A stretch of DNA of 64,000 nucleotides from Bacillus mycoides (GCF_018742245.1 NZ_CP036132.1:1669001-1733000); one strand, 5' to 3'; numbered from the stretch's first letter, positions 53,713-62,621 are shown. The notes: generated from the sequence alone by a model not told the origin. A program made the numbers and translations.

Positions 53713-54651
53713 ATGAATACATTGGAAATTAAAAATTTAACGAAAAAATTTGGTGACTTCATCGCGGTAGATAATATGTCTTTATCTATTAAAGAAGGAG
53801 AAATATTTGGCTTTTTAGGGTCAAATGGTGCTGGTAAGAGTACAACGATAAATATGATTGCTGGGTTATTAAGAAGTAATGAAGGCGAAATCAGCATATT
53901 AGGAAAAAATATAAAGAAACATAATCGATTTGCGAAGATGAACATCGGTATTGTTCCGCAAGATATTGCGATTTATGAAGAGTTAACTGCCTATGAAAAT
54001 GTGAAATTCTTTGCCGGATTGTACGGATTAAGAGGTGCTGAACTAAAAGCGAGAGTAGAGGAAGCACTTCAATTTGTGGGGCTTAGTGATAAACATAAAA
54101 GTTACCCGAAAAACTTTTCTGGCGGTATGAAAAGAAGGCTGAATATCGCTTGTGCAATTGCACATAGACCGAAGTTAATTATTATGGATGAACCGACAGT
54201 TGGAATTGATCCGCAGTCAAGGAACTACATTCTTCAGTCTGTCCGAAAATTAAATGAAATGGGAAGTACGATTATTTATACAAGTCACTACATGGAAGAA
54301 GTAGAAGAGATTTGTACGAAAATAGCAATTGTAGATCACGGTAAAGTAATTGCAGAAGGAACGAAAGAACAGTTAAAAGCGATTATTACTGACACGAAAG
54401 ATATTTGGATCGAAGTGAAGTCCGTAGAAAATTTAGACGTAGAAAAATTAAAAGAGATAAGCGGTGTGAAAGCTGTTCAAATTGAAGAGAACGTAATTAA
54501 AGTAAACTCTGATGCAGGATTAAACAATTTAAATAAAATTATTCAACACTTTATTAATCACGACATTGAAATTCGCTCGTTAGAAGAGCAGGCTCCGAAT
54601 TTAGAAACTGTATTCCTTACGTTGACTGGAAGAAACTTACGAGATAAATAA
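53713..54651 (+). CDS. ABC-2 exporter ATP-binding protein (LnrL-like)
   Basis: About 312 residues. Walker A GSNGAGKST (~37), signature FSGGMKRRLNIACA (~137), Walker B LIIMDEPTVGID (~157), switch His in IIYTSHYMEE; the C-terminal tail (LETVFLTLTGRNLRDK) is typical of drug and lantibiotic exporters. Start ATG 53713 is preferred over 53710 for its spacing from AGGGGTG. With the two permeases and upstream kinase it resembles the linearmycin-resistance system LnrJKLMN. Confidence 0.92.
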   Translation: MNTLEIKNLTKKFGDFIAVDNMSLSIKEGEIFGFLGSNGAGKSTTINMIAGLLRSNEGEISILGKNIKKHNRFAKMNIGIVPQDIAIYEELTAYENVKFFAGLYGLRGAELKARVEEALQFVGLSDKHKSYPKNFSGGMKRRLNIACAIAHRPKLIIMDEPTVGIDPQSRNYILQSVRKLNEMGSTIIYTSHYMEEVEEICTKIAIVDHGKVIAEGTKEQLKAIITDTKDIWIEVKSVENLDVEKLKEISGVKAVQIEENVIKVNSDAGLNNLNKIIQHFINHDIEIRSLEEQAPNLETVFLTLTGRNLRDK

Positions 54652-54688
54652 AAGGTAAATGAAGAAAAGGTAAAGGGAGGTTCATCAA

Positions 54689-55798
54689 TTGAACATCTTT
54701 AATATTGCAGTGATGCACATTAAAAGAGATTTCAGGGACGTAAGAACTTTAGTTTTTATGTTAGCATTTCCGATTGTGCTTATGCTTGTATTAGGAACAG
54801 CGTTAAGTAACGCATTTAATAGCGATAGTCATTCGATTAAAGATATACAAGTGCTATACAAAGATGAAGCGGGAAGCACGTTTTCTCAATCATTTGAAGC
54901 ATTTACGAAAGAGGTCGATAAATCGGGTATCCATTTTAAAAAAGCTTCCGAAGGTATAGATGGGAAAGAAGAAGTGAAGCAAAATAAATATGCTGCATAT
55001 GTAGAATTGAATAAAGATGGTGCGAAATTTTATGGAAGCGACAGAAGTAGTATTGAAGGAAGTATTGTTGAAGGAATGCTTACGACATTTGTTGATAAGT
55101 ACAATGTAGCGGCAGAAGTTGCAAAAGTAGATCCAAGTAAGGTTAGCACAGTTATTTTAAATGGAAATCATAATGATTATATTAAAGAAACATCTTTACA
55201 AGCTGCTAAAAAACCAGGTTCTATGGATTACTATGCGGTTGTAATGACAACGATGATAGCACTGTATGCTGCAATGGGGGCGAGTTTTTTAATTCGAGGA
55301 GAACGAATACGTAAAACAGGAGATCGTCTCATTGCGGCACCTATAAGTAAAGCTGAAATTTTCATTGGGAAAGTGCTCGGAAGTCTTGTAGCGAATGCAC
55401 TTTGTCTATTACTAGTCGTTTTATTTAGTAAATTTGTTTTTCAAGCAAATTGGGGCGACCATCTTGGAATCATATTTATTATTTTACTAACAGAAGTCTT
55501 TCTAGCAATTAGCTTCGGTTTAGGAATCGGATATATTACAAAAACAGGTGAGGCATCTAGAGCAATTATTATGGTTGTTGTGCAATTAGCTTCTATTTTT
55601 GGCGGTGCTTATTTCGTGGTGGAAGAAAATGTCGTTACGAATTTATCGCCATTAACGTGGGCCAATACAGCCATTATGAAAATTATTTATGCAAATGACA
55701 TAGGAGCAGCACTGCCGGTTATTTCTTTAAATCTTGGAATTTCAGCAATCTTTTTATTAATTGCGATTATCGCATTACGTAGACGGGAGGGGCTGTAA
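54689..55798 (+). CDS. ABC-2 type permease (LnrM-like)
   Basis: 369 residues: one N-terminal helix, an external domain of ~150 residues (DIQVLYKDEAGSTFSQSFEA and on), then five C-terminal helices, with RIRKTGDRLIAAPISKAEIF before helix 3, the ABC-2 pattern. TTG start 54689 lies 8 bases after AAAGGGAGG. It would form the channel with the next protein. Confidence 0.88.
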   Translation: MNIFNIAVMHIKRDFRDVRTLVFMLAFPIVLMLVLGTALSNAFNSDSHSIKDIQVLYKDEAGSTFSQSFEAFTKEVDKSGIHFKKASEGIDGKEEVKQNKYAAYVELNKDGAKFYGSDRSSIEGSIVEGMLTTFVDKYNVAAEVAKVDPSKVSTVILNGNHNDYIKETSLQAAKKPGSMDYYAVVMTTMIALYAAMGASFLIRGERIRKTGDRLIAAPISKAEIFIGKVLGSLVANALCLLLVVLFSKFVFQANWGDHLGIIFIILLTEVFLAISFGLGIGYITKTGEASRAIIMVVVQLASIFGGAYFVVEENVVTNLSPLTWANTAIMKIIYANDIGAALPVISLNLGISAIFLLIAIIALRRREGL

Positions 55799-55799
55799 T

Positions 55800-56945
55800 A
55801 TGAAAGATATTTTATGGCTCATACGAAAAACATTAGCTGCGCTTTTAAAAAATAAAAAAGGATTATTACTTATTGTAAGTTTGCCGATAATAGGAACACT
55901 CATTTCTTTTTCAATATATGGGAATGTAGGGCAAGGAACGTTAAATATTGGGGTTATAAATAAAGAAAATCAGCCTATCGCAAATGATACAGTGAAATTT
56001 TTAGAAGGACTCAATCATGTAAATGTTAGTAAAATTAAGGAATCTGAAGTAGAAGATAAACTCACTTCAAAAAAACTTGATGGTGTTGTTACATTACAGT
56101 CTGGTTTTTCCGAAAGTGTTCGAGCAGGGAAACCGAGTCATATTGAAGTTTCATCGATTAAAGGTGATCAAGTAACAGTATTTATAAAATCATATTTATA
56201 TAACTATGTTGATAATATCACTGCGATTAGTAAAGTGGCAGGGGCGGATCAAAGTACGTTTGATAGTATGTACGCTGGTTATCAAAAAGGTTCATTTAAA
56301 GTAAAAGCAGAGACACTTGAAGATACTTCGAAAAATAAGGATATGACAAATCAAACGATTGGTTATCTTATCATGTTTATGCTATTTTCGGCAGCGAATT
56401 TATCTGGAATTATTTTAAAAGAAAAAGAGAACAGAACGTATTTTAGATTATTATCGACACCGATAGATGGAAAGAAATTTATATTATCTAATGTCGCGGT
56501 GAATATGATTATACTAACAGTGCAAATTGTAATTGCCGTATTATTTATGAAGTATGTTTTTCATACAAATATAAATATGCCTTTCACAGTGATGATTGGT
56601 GTACTCATGATATTTGCTTTAATCGCAATTGGTTTGTCTTTAGTAATTGTGTCTTTTGCGAAAAATTCAACTGCTTCAAATGCGATGCAAAATGTCGTCA
56701 TTGTACCGACATGTTTATTAGCGGGATGCTATTTCCCATATGATATCATGCCGAAAACGGTACAAAAAATAGCTAATTTTTTACCGCAACGCTGGCTAAT
56801 GGACACGATTACGAAATTACAGCAAGGAATTCCGTTTGCAGATTTGTATTTAAATATTTTAATCTTATTCGCCTTTGCGATAGCATTCTTCTTAATTGCT
56901 ATTTATAAGTTTGGAAGAAATAATGATGCGAGGAATTTTGTTTAA
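55800..56945 (+). CDS. ABC-2 type permease (LnrN-like)
   Basis: About 381 residues and the same layout as the preceding gene: first helix GLLLIVSLPIIGTLISF, external region, then five helices, with ENRTYFRLLSTPIDGKKFI before the second group and FLPQRWLMDTI near the end. Start ATG 55800 follows GGGAGGGG by 7 bases; the previous stop is 1 base upstream. Half of a heterodimeric exporter. Confidence 0.88.
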   Translation: MKDILWLIRKTLAALLKNKKGLLLIVSLPIIGTLISFSIYGNVGQGTLNIGVINKENQPIANDTVKFLEGLNHVNVSKIKESEVEDKLTSKKLDGVVTLQSGFSESVRAGKPSHIEVSSIKGDQVTVFIKSYLYNYVDNITAISKVAGADQSTFDSMYAGYQKGSFKVKAETLEDTSKNKDMTNQTIGYLIMFMLFSAANLSGIILKEKENRTYFRLLSTPIDGKKFILSNVAVNMIILTVQIVIAVLFMKYVFHTNINMPFTVMIGVLMIFALIAIGLSLVIVSFAKNSTASNAMQNVVIVPTCLLAGCYFPYDIMPKTVQKIANFLPQRWLMDTITKLQQGIPFADLYLNILILFAFAIAFFLIAIYKFGRNNDARNFV

Positions 56946-56948
56946 TGA

Positions 56949-56981
56949 AAAAAGGTGTGGCGTAATGCCACACCTTTTTTT
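56949..56981 (+). terminator. Terminator of the ABC exporter operon
   Basis: Thirteen-base arms 56949-56961 (AAAAAGGTGTGGC) and 56967-56979 with a GTAAT loop, then U. Confidence 0.9.
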
Positions 56982-56992
56982 GTACTCGCAAT

Positions 56993-57931
56993 TTAAAGTA
57001 TCCTTTGTAATATAGGTAAACTTTTGTATAAAACCTCATTATGTGAAGCACACACAACATATTTATTGCCAACTAAAAGAAAAACGCTATGCACAACAGC
57101 GTTACCATCACCATGTTTTGTTAGTATATCACCGACGACGTTTCCATCTGCCCATTCCAGTTTTGAATGTGAAGGGACGACTTGTAAATATTGAATTGTT
57201 TCCACTCCATCTCCTGCAATGAGTGTAGTTTCAATATTTCTTTTCTCTATAACAAATCTATTTTCATTTAATGTATCGAGGAAGGGGTTTTTCGTTTGCA
57301 TCTTACTATAAGGAAGAAATGTAATAGAAGAGCCGGATCTTATAAATAAATAATTTCCGTAATCTTTACAAGGAATAACATCTTGTAATCCTGGAAAGTA
57401 AAGGTGGATCGCTTCGACTGGATTCATTTTATACAAGGTACTTAAGTAGTGTACGTACTGTTCCATATAGGAATGAACGATATTTATTTTAGAAGAGGCA
57501 TGGACAGGGAGACTACCTCCAGTCCAATAACTATAATTGGGAGGAGATCCAGCGCTTGGTGTACAGAGTATAATAAGCTGCTCCACATCATTTTCATATT
57601 CTTCACTTTGAACGTAAGAACGTGCAAGAAGTCCGCCCAAACTATGACAAACTAAATTTAGTTTATCGCAACCTGTAAATTCTTTAACATAAGCAATCGT
57701 TTTTAATAAGTATTTTTGAGTAGAAAAAACAATACGCTGACGCCAGTCATAAAAACAGATAAACAAGTTTTGATTTCGTTTATATCCCATACTTTCTAAC
57801 ATCATGATGAATGGCTCATAAACAAACGCAGAAAGCCCAAAGTTCCAATTACCGGTACCAGGAATAATAATATTACTCATTGAACCGAAAAGACCTGGGA
57901 TAAAAATAATAGGAGTTTTTCCTCTTTTCAT
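56993..57931 (-). CDS. Lipase-like alpha/beta hydrolase (LCAT/PGAP1 type)
   Basis: 312 residues. Oxyanion region FIPGLFGSMSN near the start, FYDWRQR (~65), nucleophile CHSLGGLLARSYV (~101), and a late AVVHSVFL His; Asp candidates in LIAGDGVETI. The DWR and SLGG combination resembles LCAT-type acyltransferases and esterases. No signal peptide is visible, so it is likely intracellular or non-classically placed. Single gene with AAAGGAGAG before the ATG. Confidence 0.82.
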   Translation of the reverse strand: MKRGKTPIIFIPGLFGSMSNIIIPGTGNWNFGLSAFVYEPFIMMLESMGYKRNQNLFICFYDWRQRIVFSTQKYLLKTIAYVKEFTGCDKLNLVCHSLGGLLARSYVQSEEYENDVEQLIILCTPSAGSPPNYSYWTGGSLPVHASSKINIVHSYMEQYVHYLSTLYKMNPVEAIHLYFPGLQDVIPCKDYGNYLFIRSGSSITFLPYSKMQTKNPFLDTLNENRFVIEKRNIETTLIAGDGVETIQYLQVVPSHSKLEWADGNVVGDILTKHGDGNAVVHSVFLLVGNKYVVCASHNEVLYKSLPILQRIL

Positions 57932-58050
57932 ATGCTTCTCTCCTTTAACTTTTTAACAGCTCATAAAAAGTAAGAAAGACATTTCGTATGAAAAAAAAAA
58001 TTAATGAAACACTACGAAATAGTAAGTAATATGAGCGGAAGGAAATCAAA

Positions 58051-59262
58051 ATGATTAAAAAAATATTGCGAGTTACTTCTATTATTATTGCTATTTTCGT
58101 TTTTATTTTAATTTGGATGCATATCGATGTTACCCTCGGCAGGAAAATGGAAGTTGGGAAAAATATGCCGACAGAGTATGCGCCTCATTATAGTGACTTT
58201 CAATTATATGTAGAAGGGAAGTCGTTTTATAAACAGTTATTTACTGATATAAGAGAAGCGAAGCAATTTATTTACACTTATTTTTATATTTTATCGGATG
58301 ATAAAAGTAGCCATACTTTTTTAAACTTATTAAAAGAGAAGGCGAAAGAAGGAGTAAACGTATACTTATCGGTGGATTTAATTAATGATTTATCTTTTGA
58401 AAGAAAGATGAAAAATGAATTGCGGGAAAGTGGTGTACATTTTACATATAGTAGAAAACCTGAATTACCATTCGGATTTTATTCTCTTCATCATCGGAAT
58501 CATCGCCGTATTACAACGATTGATGGGGGAATTGGTTATACGGGTGGATTTAATATGGGAGATGAATATTTAGGGAAAGATAAACGATTTGGATATTGGC
58601 GTGATTACCATGTACGGATAAGAGGAGAAGGAGCGAAAGATTTAGAAGAGCAGTTTGCTTTAGATTGGAAACGAGATACGAAAGAAGATATAAAAAGGAG
58701 TACGAATAAGGCTAGCAAAGGAAATACGCTACATACTATGACAAGTTATAACGGGCATTATGTTGCTCAAAAATATATAGCGTTAATAAAACAAGCGAAG
58801 CATTCGGTTGTCATTACAACGCCTTATTTTATAGCGAAAAATAAAGCATTAATGAATGCTTTAATTGGAGCGCAAAAGCGTGGTGTTACAGTAAAAATAC
58901 TTTGGTCATATAAACCGGATATTCCTCTTATTAAAGAGGCAGCATATCCTTATATACGTGAAGCTGTTAAAAACGGGATTACTGTGTATGGCTATAAAAA
59001 AGGGATGTTTCATGGAAAGTTAATGCTGATTGATAATGAATTAACTGTTATCGGTACAACGAACATAACTGCTCGTAGCTTCTACATAAATGATGAGATG
59101 AATTTGTATATTCATGGTGGATCTATCGTATCGGAAGTGAATGAGGCGTTAACACAAGATTTTCATGATTCGAAAGAAATGACGAAAGAGTTTTTTGAGA
59201 AGTTATCTTTTTGGGAGCGTTGTAAGGAGAAAGTGGCGGGATTGGTTGATTTTTATTTGTGA
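58051..59262 (+). CDS. cls: Cardiolipin synthase-like phospholipase D protein
   Basis: 403 residues: one N-terminal helix, then two HKD half-sites. The second is canonical (FHGKLMLIDN, ~325). The first reads NHRRITTIDGGIGYTGG (~150), with Arg instead of Lys in HxKxxxxD. The usual YFYILSDD and GYWRDYHVRI segments are present. It would join phosphatidylglycerol molecules at the membrane. Most Cls proteins are ~480-510 residues with two N-terminal helices; this is a shorter one-helix type. Confidence 0.85.
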   Translation: MIKKILRVTSIIIAIFVFILIWMHIDVTLGRKMEVGKNMPTEYAPHYSDFQLYVEGKSFYKQLFTDIREAKQFIYTYFYILSDDKSSHTFLNLLKEKAKEGVNVYLSVDLINDLSFERKMKNELRESGVHFTYSRKPELPFGFYSLHHRNHRRITTIDGGIGYTGGFNMGDEYLGKDKRFGYWRDYHVRIRGEGAKDLEEQFALDWKRDTKEDIKRSTNKASKGNTLHTMTSYNGHYVAQKYIALIKQAKHSVVITTPYFIAKNKALMNALIGAQKRGVTVKILWSYKPDIPLIKEAAYPYIREAVKNGITVYGYKKGMFHGKLMLIDNELTVIGTTNITARSFYINDEMNLYIHGGSIVSEVNEALTQDFHDSKEMTKEFFEKLSFWERCKEKVAGLVDFYL

Positions 59263-59369
59263 TAACTTAACTGAAATACCTGAAATTTAAAATATAGTGT
59301 GTGCAAAGAAGCACGTGAATATAGTAAATAGGAAGCTGTATTGTTTATTTAACAAGTAGAGAAGTAAGA

Positions 59370-59400
59370 AAGAACCTTCAAAAAACAGAAGGTTCTTTTT
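59370..59400. terminator. Terminator between cls and phr
   Basis: Ten-base arms 59370-59379 (AAGAACCTTC) and 59388-59397, U-rich on both strands; serves both converging transcripts. Confidence 0.8.
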
Positions 59401-59404
59401 TGTT

Positions 59405-59563
59405 TTATAATTCATTATTGGTAGTTAAAAAATAATCTGGTCTAGCGGGTGCTCCTCCGCCTTCACCTATATTCACAGCTTGATTTTTAAATGAATCATT
59501 AACGCCAAGTGCTAAGATACTAATAAGTGACATACCAATAACAGCTAGATAAAATTTCTTCAT
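59405..59563 (-). CDS. Phr signalling pre-peptide
   Basis: 52 residues: basic MKKF, a hydrophobic export signal (LAVIGMSLISILALGV), then a polar tail NQAVNIGEGGGAPARPDYFL plus five residues. Size, position directly after a rap gene and a one-base stop/start overlap (TAATG) all fit a Phr. By family knowledge, a 5-7 residue piece of the tail is released outside, imported by Opp and blocks its Rap. The exact piece cannot be read; the end of the tail is the likely source. Confidence 0.82.
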   Translation of the reverse strand: MKKFYLAVIGMSLISILALGVNDSFKNQAVNIGEGGGAPARPDYFLTTNNEL

Positions 59564-60654
59564 TATTTTAACGCTCCTTTTTCAGATTCTTTTTGTTGAG
59601 CTGTATTACTAATATAAAAATATTGACTTGCTTTAACGTGATTTTTCTCTGCGTAAAATTTTAAAGCTAAAATATCAGCGTATTCTTTAACGCATTCCCA
59701 TAATTTTTCTTTTTCAAAGTATGTAATTCCTTCAGATATGAATTTTTCTAAAGTTAGTGCAGGAACTTTAGCATTTAGTGCTTTTAGTATCATAAATCGA
59801 TGTTGAAATTCTTTGTTTTTTATCTCATCACTTACTTTTAGGCCCTTTTCAATTAATTGAGCTGCATAGTTATTATTATCTAATTTATAGTATTCGAGTG
59901 CTTCCAAATAAAATGCTTTGTAGTGTGAAGGGTGATTTCTTGTTATTTCAGATATATGTCGGATTGCAAGTTTTGATAAATTTTGATTTGAATACAACCA
60001 AGCTAAGTTATGTCTTACCATAAGAATAGATTTTATATGATTATGCTTTTGGAATGTGTTTAGCGCATTATTTAAACTTTCTTCAGCTAATTCATAATGT
60101 TTCAAGTCAATACAACATAACCCTATAAAATTATCACATAATGCTATGTTTACCTCATAACCTTCATGCTTCGAAAATTCTTCTTTCGCAGCTTTAATAT
60201 AATCTAAGGCTAAAACTTGTTTGTAGCTTTGATAATAAAAATACCCCATTCTATAATTAAACTCAGCGTGTTCCGCTGGCTCTGGGATATACTTTAGGAG
60301 TTCTTTTGCTTTTTCAAAGTGTTCAAATGCGTCAGTATAATTTGCGGTTAAAGTAAAATGAAAACCTTTGAAGAAATGGTAATAATAAGCTAAGAAGTCA
60401 TCTGCAGGGGTTGTGAATGCGTTCATTTTATCAAAGCTATTCTGATTAATGCTTACCCAATCCATAAGAGCTTCGTATCGAAATTCTAGTAGGGAGTAGT
60501 ATAAAGATAAATTTTGATCATCTTCTACATTTTTCATTTTACTATCTATTTGCATTTTTAATTCTTTTGCTTTATGCAGTTGTTGCTTTAACATGGTTTG
60601 GTACCAGTCATTTAATAATTCCATTATTTGATCATTCTCTAATTGAACATCCAT
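59563..60654 (-). CDS. Rap-family response regulator phosphatase
   Basis: 363 residues, the usual Rap length. N-terminal three-helix region (LLNDWYQTMLKQQLHKAKEL, FRYEALMDW) followed by TPR repeats such as FNYRMGYFYYQSYKQVLALD, GLCCIDLKHYELAEESL and RHNLAWLYSNQNLSKLA. Raps dephosphorylate Spo0F or bind DNA-binding regulators, delaying sporulation, competence or other pathways. GGGGAGGATTTT precedes the ATG. Paired with the Phr that follows; sits beside a broken toxin locus. Confidence 0.92.
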   Translation of the reverse strand: MDVQLENDQIMELLNDWYQTMLKQQLHKAKELKMQIDSKMKNVEDDQNLSLYYSLLEFRYEALMDWVSINQNSFDKMNAFTTPADDFLAYYYHFFKGFHFTLTANYTDAFEHFEKAKELLKYIPEPAEHAEFNYRMGYFYYQSYKQVLALDYIKAAKEEFSKHEGYEVNIALCDNFIGLCCIDLKHYELAEESLNNALNTFQKHNHIKSILMVRHNLAWLYSNQNLSKLAIRHISEITRNHPSHYKAFYLEALEYYKLDNNNYAAQLIEKGLKVSDEIKNKEFQHRFMILKALNAKVPALTLEKFISEGITYFEKEKLWECVKEYADILALKFYAEKNHVKASQYFYISNTAQQKESEKGALK

Positions 60655-60680
60655 AAAATCCTCCCCATCTTATATATATA

Positions 60681-61195
60681 GCGATTGATAATATTCATTC
60701 TACAGCTAAGGAGTTTGAAAGAATGGATAATGAACTACAAAAGACATTTAGCTAATGTGACAACCTACGGTAAAGGGAGAAGATGTACATTTAAAAGATG
60801 TCAAAGTTGAGGATATTACTTATTCTAAGAGAACTAGAGAAGAAGCTGCACAACTTCGGAGGGAATTTGATAGAAGCGTGAGAAAAGAGTTTCTTAAAAC
60901 CTTAGTTAATGACCCTGATAAGATTATTGAACTCAAGAATGCTGGTATAGCAGATGCAGATATCGAATTAATGAAAAGAGGAAAACCTCCAATAGGATGG
61001 CAAGTGCATCATGATCTTCCCTTAGATGATGGTGGAACAAATACATTTGAAAATTTAACTTTGATACAAAATCATCCATATCATAAGGTTATAACTAATA
61101 CACAACGTACGCTAACCAAAGGATTACAACCAGGTGACAGTGTAGACATAAGTTGGCCTATCCCAAAACACAACATCTATCCTAAAGGGGAATAA
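60681..61195 (+). pseudogene. Remnant of an LXG toxin with HNH nuclease end
   Basis: Two fragments in different frames. The first (60681-60752) reads AIDNIHSTAKEFERMDNELQ and then KTFS before a stop, which is the usual end of an LXG domain. The second (60761-61195) reads ITYSKRTREEAAQLRREFD and then a nuclease end with WQVHHDLPLDDGGTNTFENL and HPYHK, an HNH-type metal finger. The LXG start and middle are missing. A GTG at 60878 could give 105 residues, but no ribosome site is well placed. Confidence 0.75.
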
Positions 61196-61219
61196 ATAAA
61201 TTTAGAAAGAGGTTTTTAT

Positions 61220-61672
61220 ATGTGGAAAGATCTAATTTTAGAAATCAAAGATATACTGGAAAGTGTTAATTATAAGCTGAATACACCTGCAACGGATACT
61301 GAAGTTCAGAGATTAAGAGAACATGCAAAAGAAAAATTAAATGTTGATTTACCAAGTGAATACGTGGAGTTTCTTAAAACTGTAAATAGTTTGGATTTTG
61401 ATGGATTGGTCCTTTACGGAGTTGATTCTTTTTTACTAGAAACAGAAAAGGGTGAACAAATTTGTGGATTCATAGAAACGAATGAGATTTGGTATGAAAA
61501 TGAATTTCAAAAAGAGTATCTTTTCTTTGGAGATTCAAATATTGCATGGTTCTGTAAAAATTTATCTGAAGGTACTTATCATGAACTGGATAAACCGTCT
61601 GGTACAGTGATGAACACGTATGATGATTTTAAAACAATGCTTGAGGAAGCATTAAAAATAACACTTCTCTAA
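61220..61672 (+). CDS. SMI1/KNR4-type immunity protein
   Basis: 150 residues. PATDTEVQRLREHAKEKLNV and LPSEYVEFLKTVNSLDFDGL are the SMI1/KNR4 opening; FGDSNIAWFCKNLSEGTYHE follows, as in YrhA-like members. Such proteins neutralise nuclease toxins. It lies 25 bases after the HNH remnant with AGAGG before the ATG, so it is probably the surviving antidote of that toxin. It remains intact although the toxin is broken. Confidence 0.85.
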   Translation: MWKDLILEIKDILESVNYKLNTPATDTEVQRLREHAKEKLNVDLPSEYVEFLKTVNSLDFDGLVLYGVDSFLLETEKGEQICGFIETNEIWYENEFQKEYLFFGDSNIAWFCKNLSEGTYHELDKPSGTVMNTYDDFKTMLEEALKITLL

Positions 61673-61679
61673 TACATGG

Positions 61680-61908
61680 ATGAAAATTAACATAAGGAAT
61701 TTATGTAGTATTCACTCATCTGAAAAGTACCTATGTAAAATGAACGATTATGTGACTACTGAAACGCTAAATATAGGTAAGCATAGTCCAGAGTATGTTA
61801 TAGAAGTATACAGAGTGTTAAGTGGAGTTAAACGCTTTGGTGGGTACTTAAGCAGATTCAGTTGCTGCCTTGCCTAATATAAGAGAAAAGTTATTGGACG
61901 GAAATTAA
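61680..61908 (+). pseudogene. Frameshifted remnant, toxin-locus fragment
   Basis: About 75 codons reading KYLCKMNDYVTTETLNIG and SPEYVIEVYRVLSGVKRFGG, then out of frame ADSVAALPNIREKLLDGN to a stop at 61906. A one-base change near 61845-61850 would join the two. No ribosome site is seen at the front. Likely the tail of a lost gene in the toxin cluster; I do not recognise the family. Confidence 0.5.
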
Positions 61909-61959
61909 CTTAAATAATCTTAGATGCTTACTAGTTAAATTCTAAAGGAGTAAAAAGGC

Positions 61960-62531
61960 ATGAAAATTTGGCAATTAAAAAGCTCGACTGATGATTATGA
62001 AACCTTTCAATTATTGAACTATGAAGAGGATAAAAAATATTTTAAAACTAGTTTTCATTCTACGGTGAGTTTTTCAGATTCATGGACGCCTAAGTTTATT
62101 GAGGTAACAGATGAAGGAAAGTCTGGTGTACAAATAATTAGTGAAAAATCCAAGAATGTTTTAGAATCTATAGTAGGAGATAATGTTGAATTTTTACCAT
62201 TAATTCATAAACAAACAAACAAACAAACAAACAAACAAACAAACAAACAAACAAACAATACTATGCTATGCATGTTTTAAGGGTGTTGGAAGCACTTGAT
62301 ACTAATAAAACAATCTTTGATAAGTTAAGTTCAGGTTTAATAATAGGATGTAAAAAATTTGTATTTATTCCTTATGTTGTCCAGGACGAACCAATTTTTA
62401 AATTGAATATAAATGGAAAGGTACATCCTAACTATCTTTTAGTATCAGATCAATTCAAAAATGTAATTTTAGAGAGTGAATTAAAAGGTTTTCAATTTAC
62501 TGAAGTGTGGGATTCAGAAGAGGGTGCGTAA
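61960..62531 (+). pseudogene. Imm11-like (DUF1629) immunity gene, off-frame at an AAAC tract
   Basis: Two parts match the downstream paralogue at 62762: MKIWQLKSSTDDYETFQLLN to NVEFLPL before the repeat, and YYAMHVLRVLEALD to ELKGFQFTEVWDSEE after it. Between them lie twelve AAAC units. With twelve, the frame ends at TAA 62278-62280 after KQTN repeats. Ten or thirteen units would restore a full-length protein of about 190 residues. AAAGGAG stands 9 bases before the ATG, so translation should begin. Either a phase-variable gene now off, or a decayed one. Confidence 0.8.
62209..62256 (+). repeat. Tetranucleotide tract (AAAC)12
   Basis: Twelve exact AAAC units, plus two further bases, inside the first Imm11-like gene. 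The paralogue has no such tract at the matching place (NSTSEVYY). Tracts of this kind change length by slipped-strand mispairing. Confidence 0.95.
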
Positions 62532-62585
62532 AGAAATCTAATTTAATTAGATTATTAATGGGAATCCATATCTAAGAGAGTAAAA

Positions 62586-62621
62586 AATAAAAAGCTTATG
62601 CACTTGTATAAGCTTTTTATT
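62586..62621 (+). terminator. Terminator of the first Imm11-like gene
   Basis: Fourteen-base perfect arms (62586-62599 and 62608-62621) around an 8-base loop with A- and T-rich flanks, so it may work in both directions. Confidence 0.75.

Noticed and set aside
60878..61195. 105-codon HNH reading frame as a free-standing gene
   Set aside because: No well-placed ribosome site, and similar sequence continues upstream in the same frame to an in-frame stop at 60758, so it is a fragment.
62268..62531. 88-codon frame in the second half of the Imm11-like gene as an independent gene
   Set aside because: It begins inside the region matching the paralogue and has no ribosome site; it is the 3' half displaced by the repeat.
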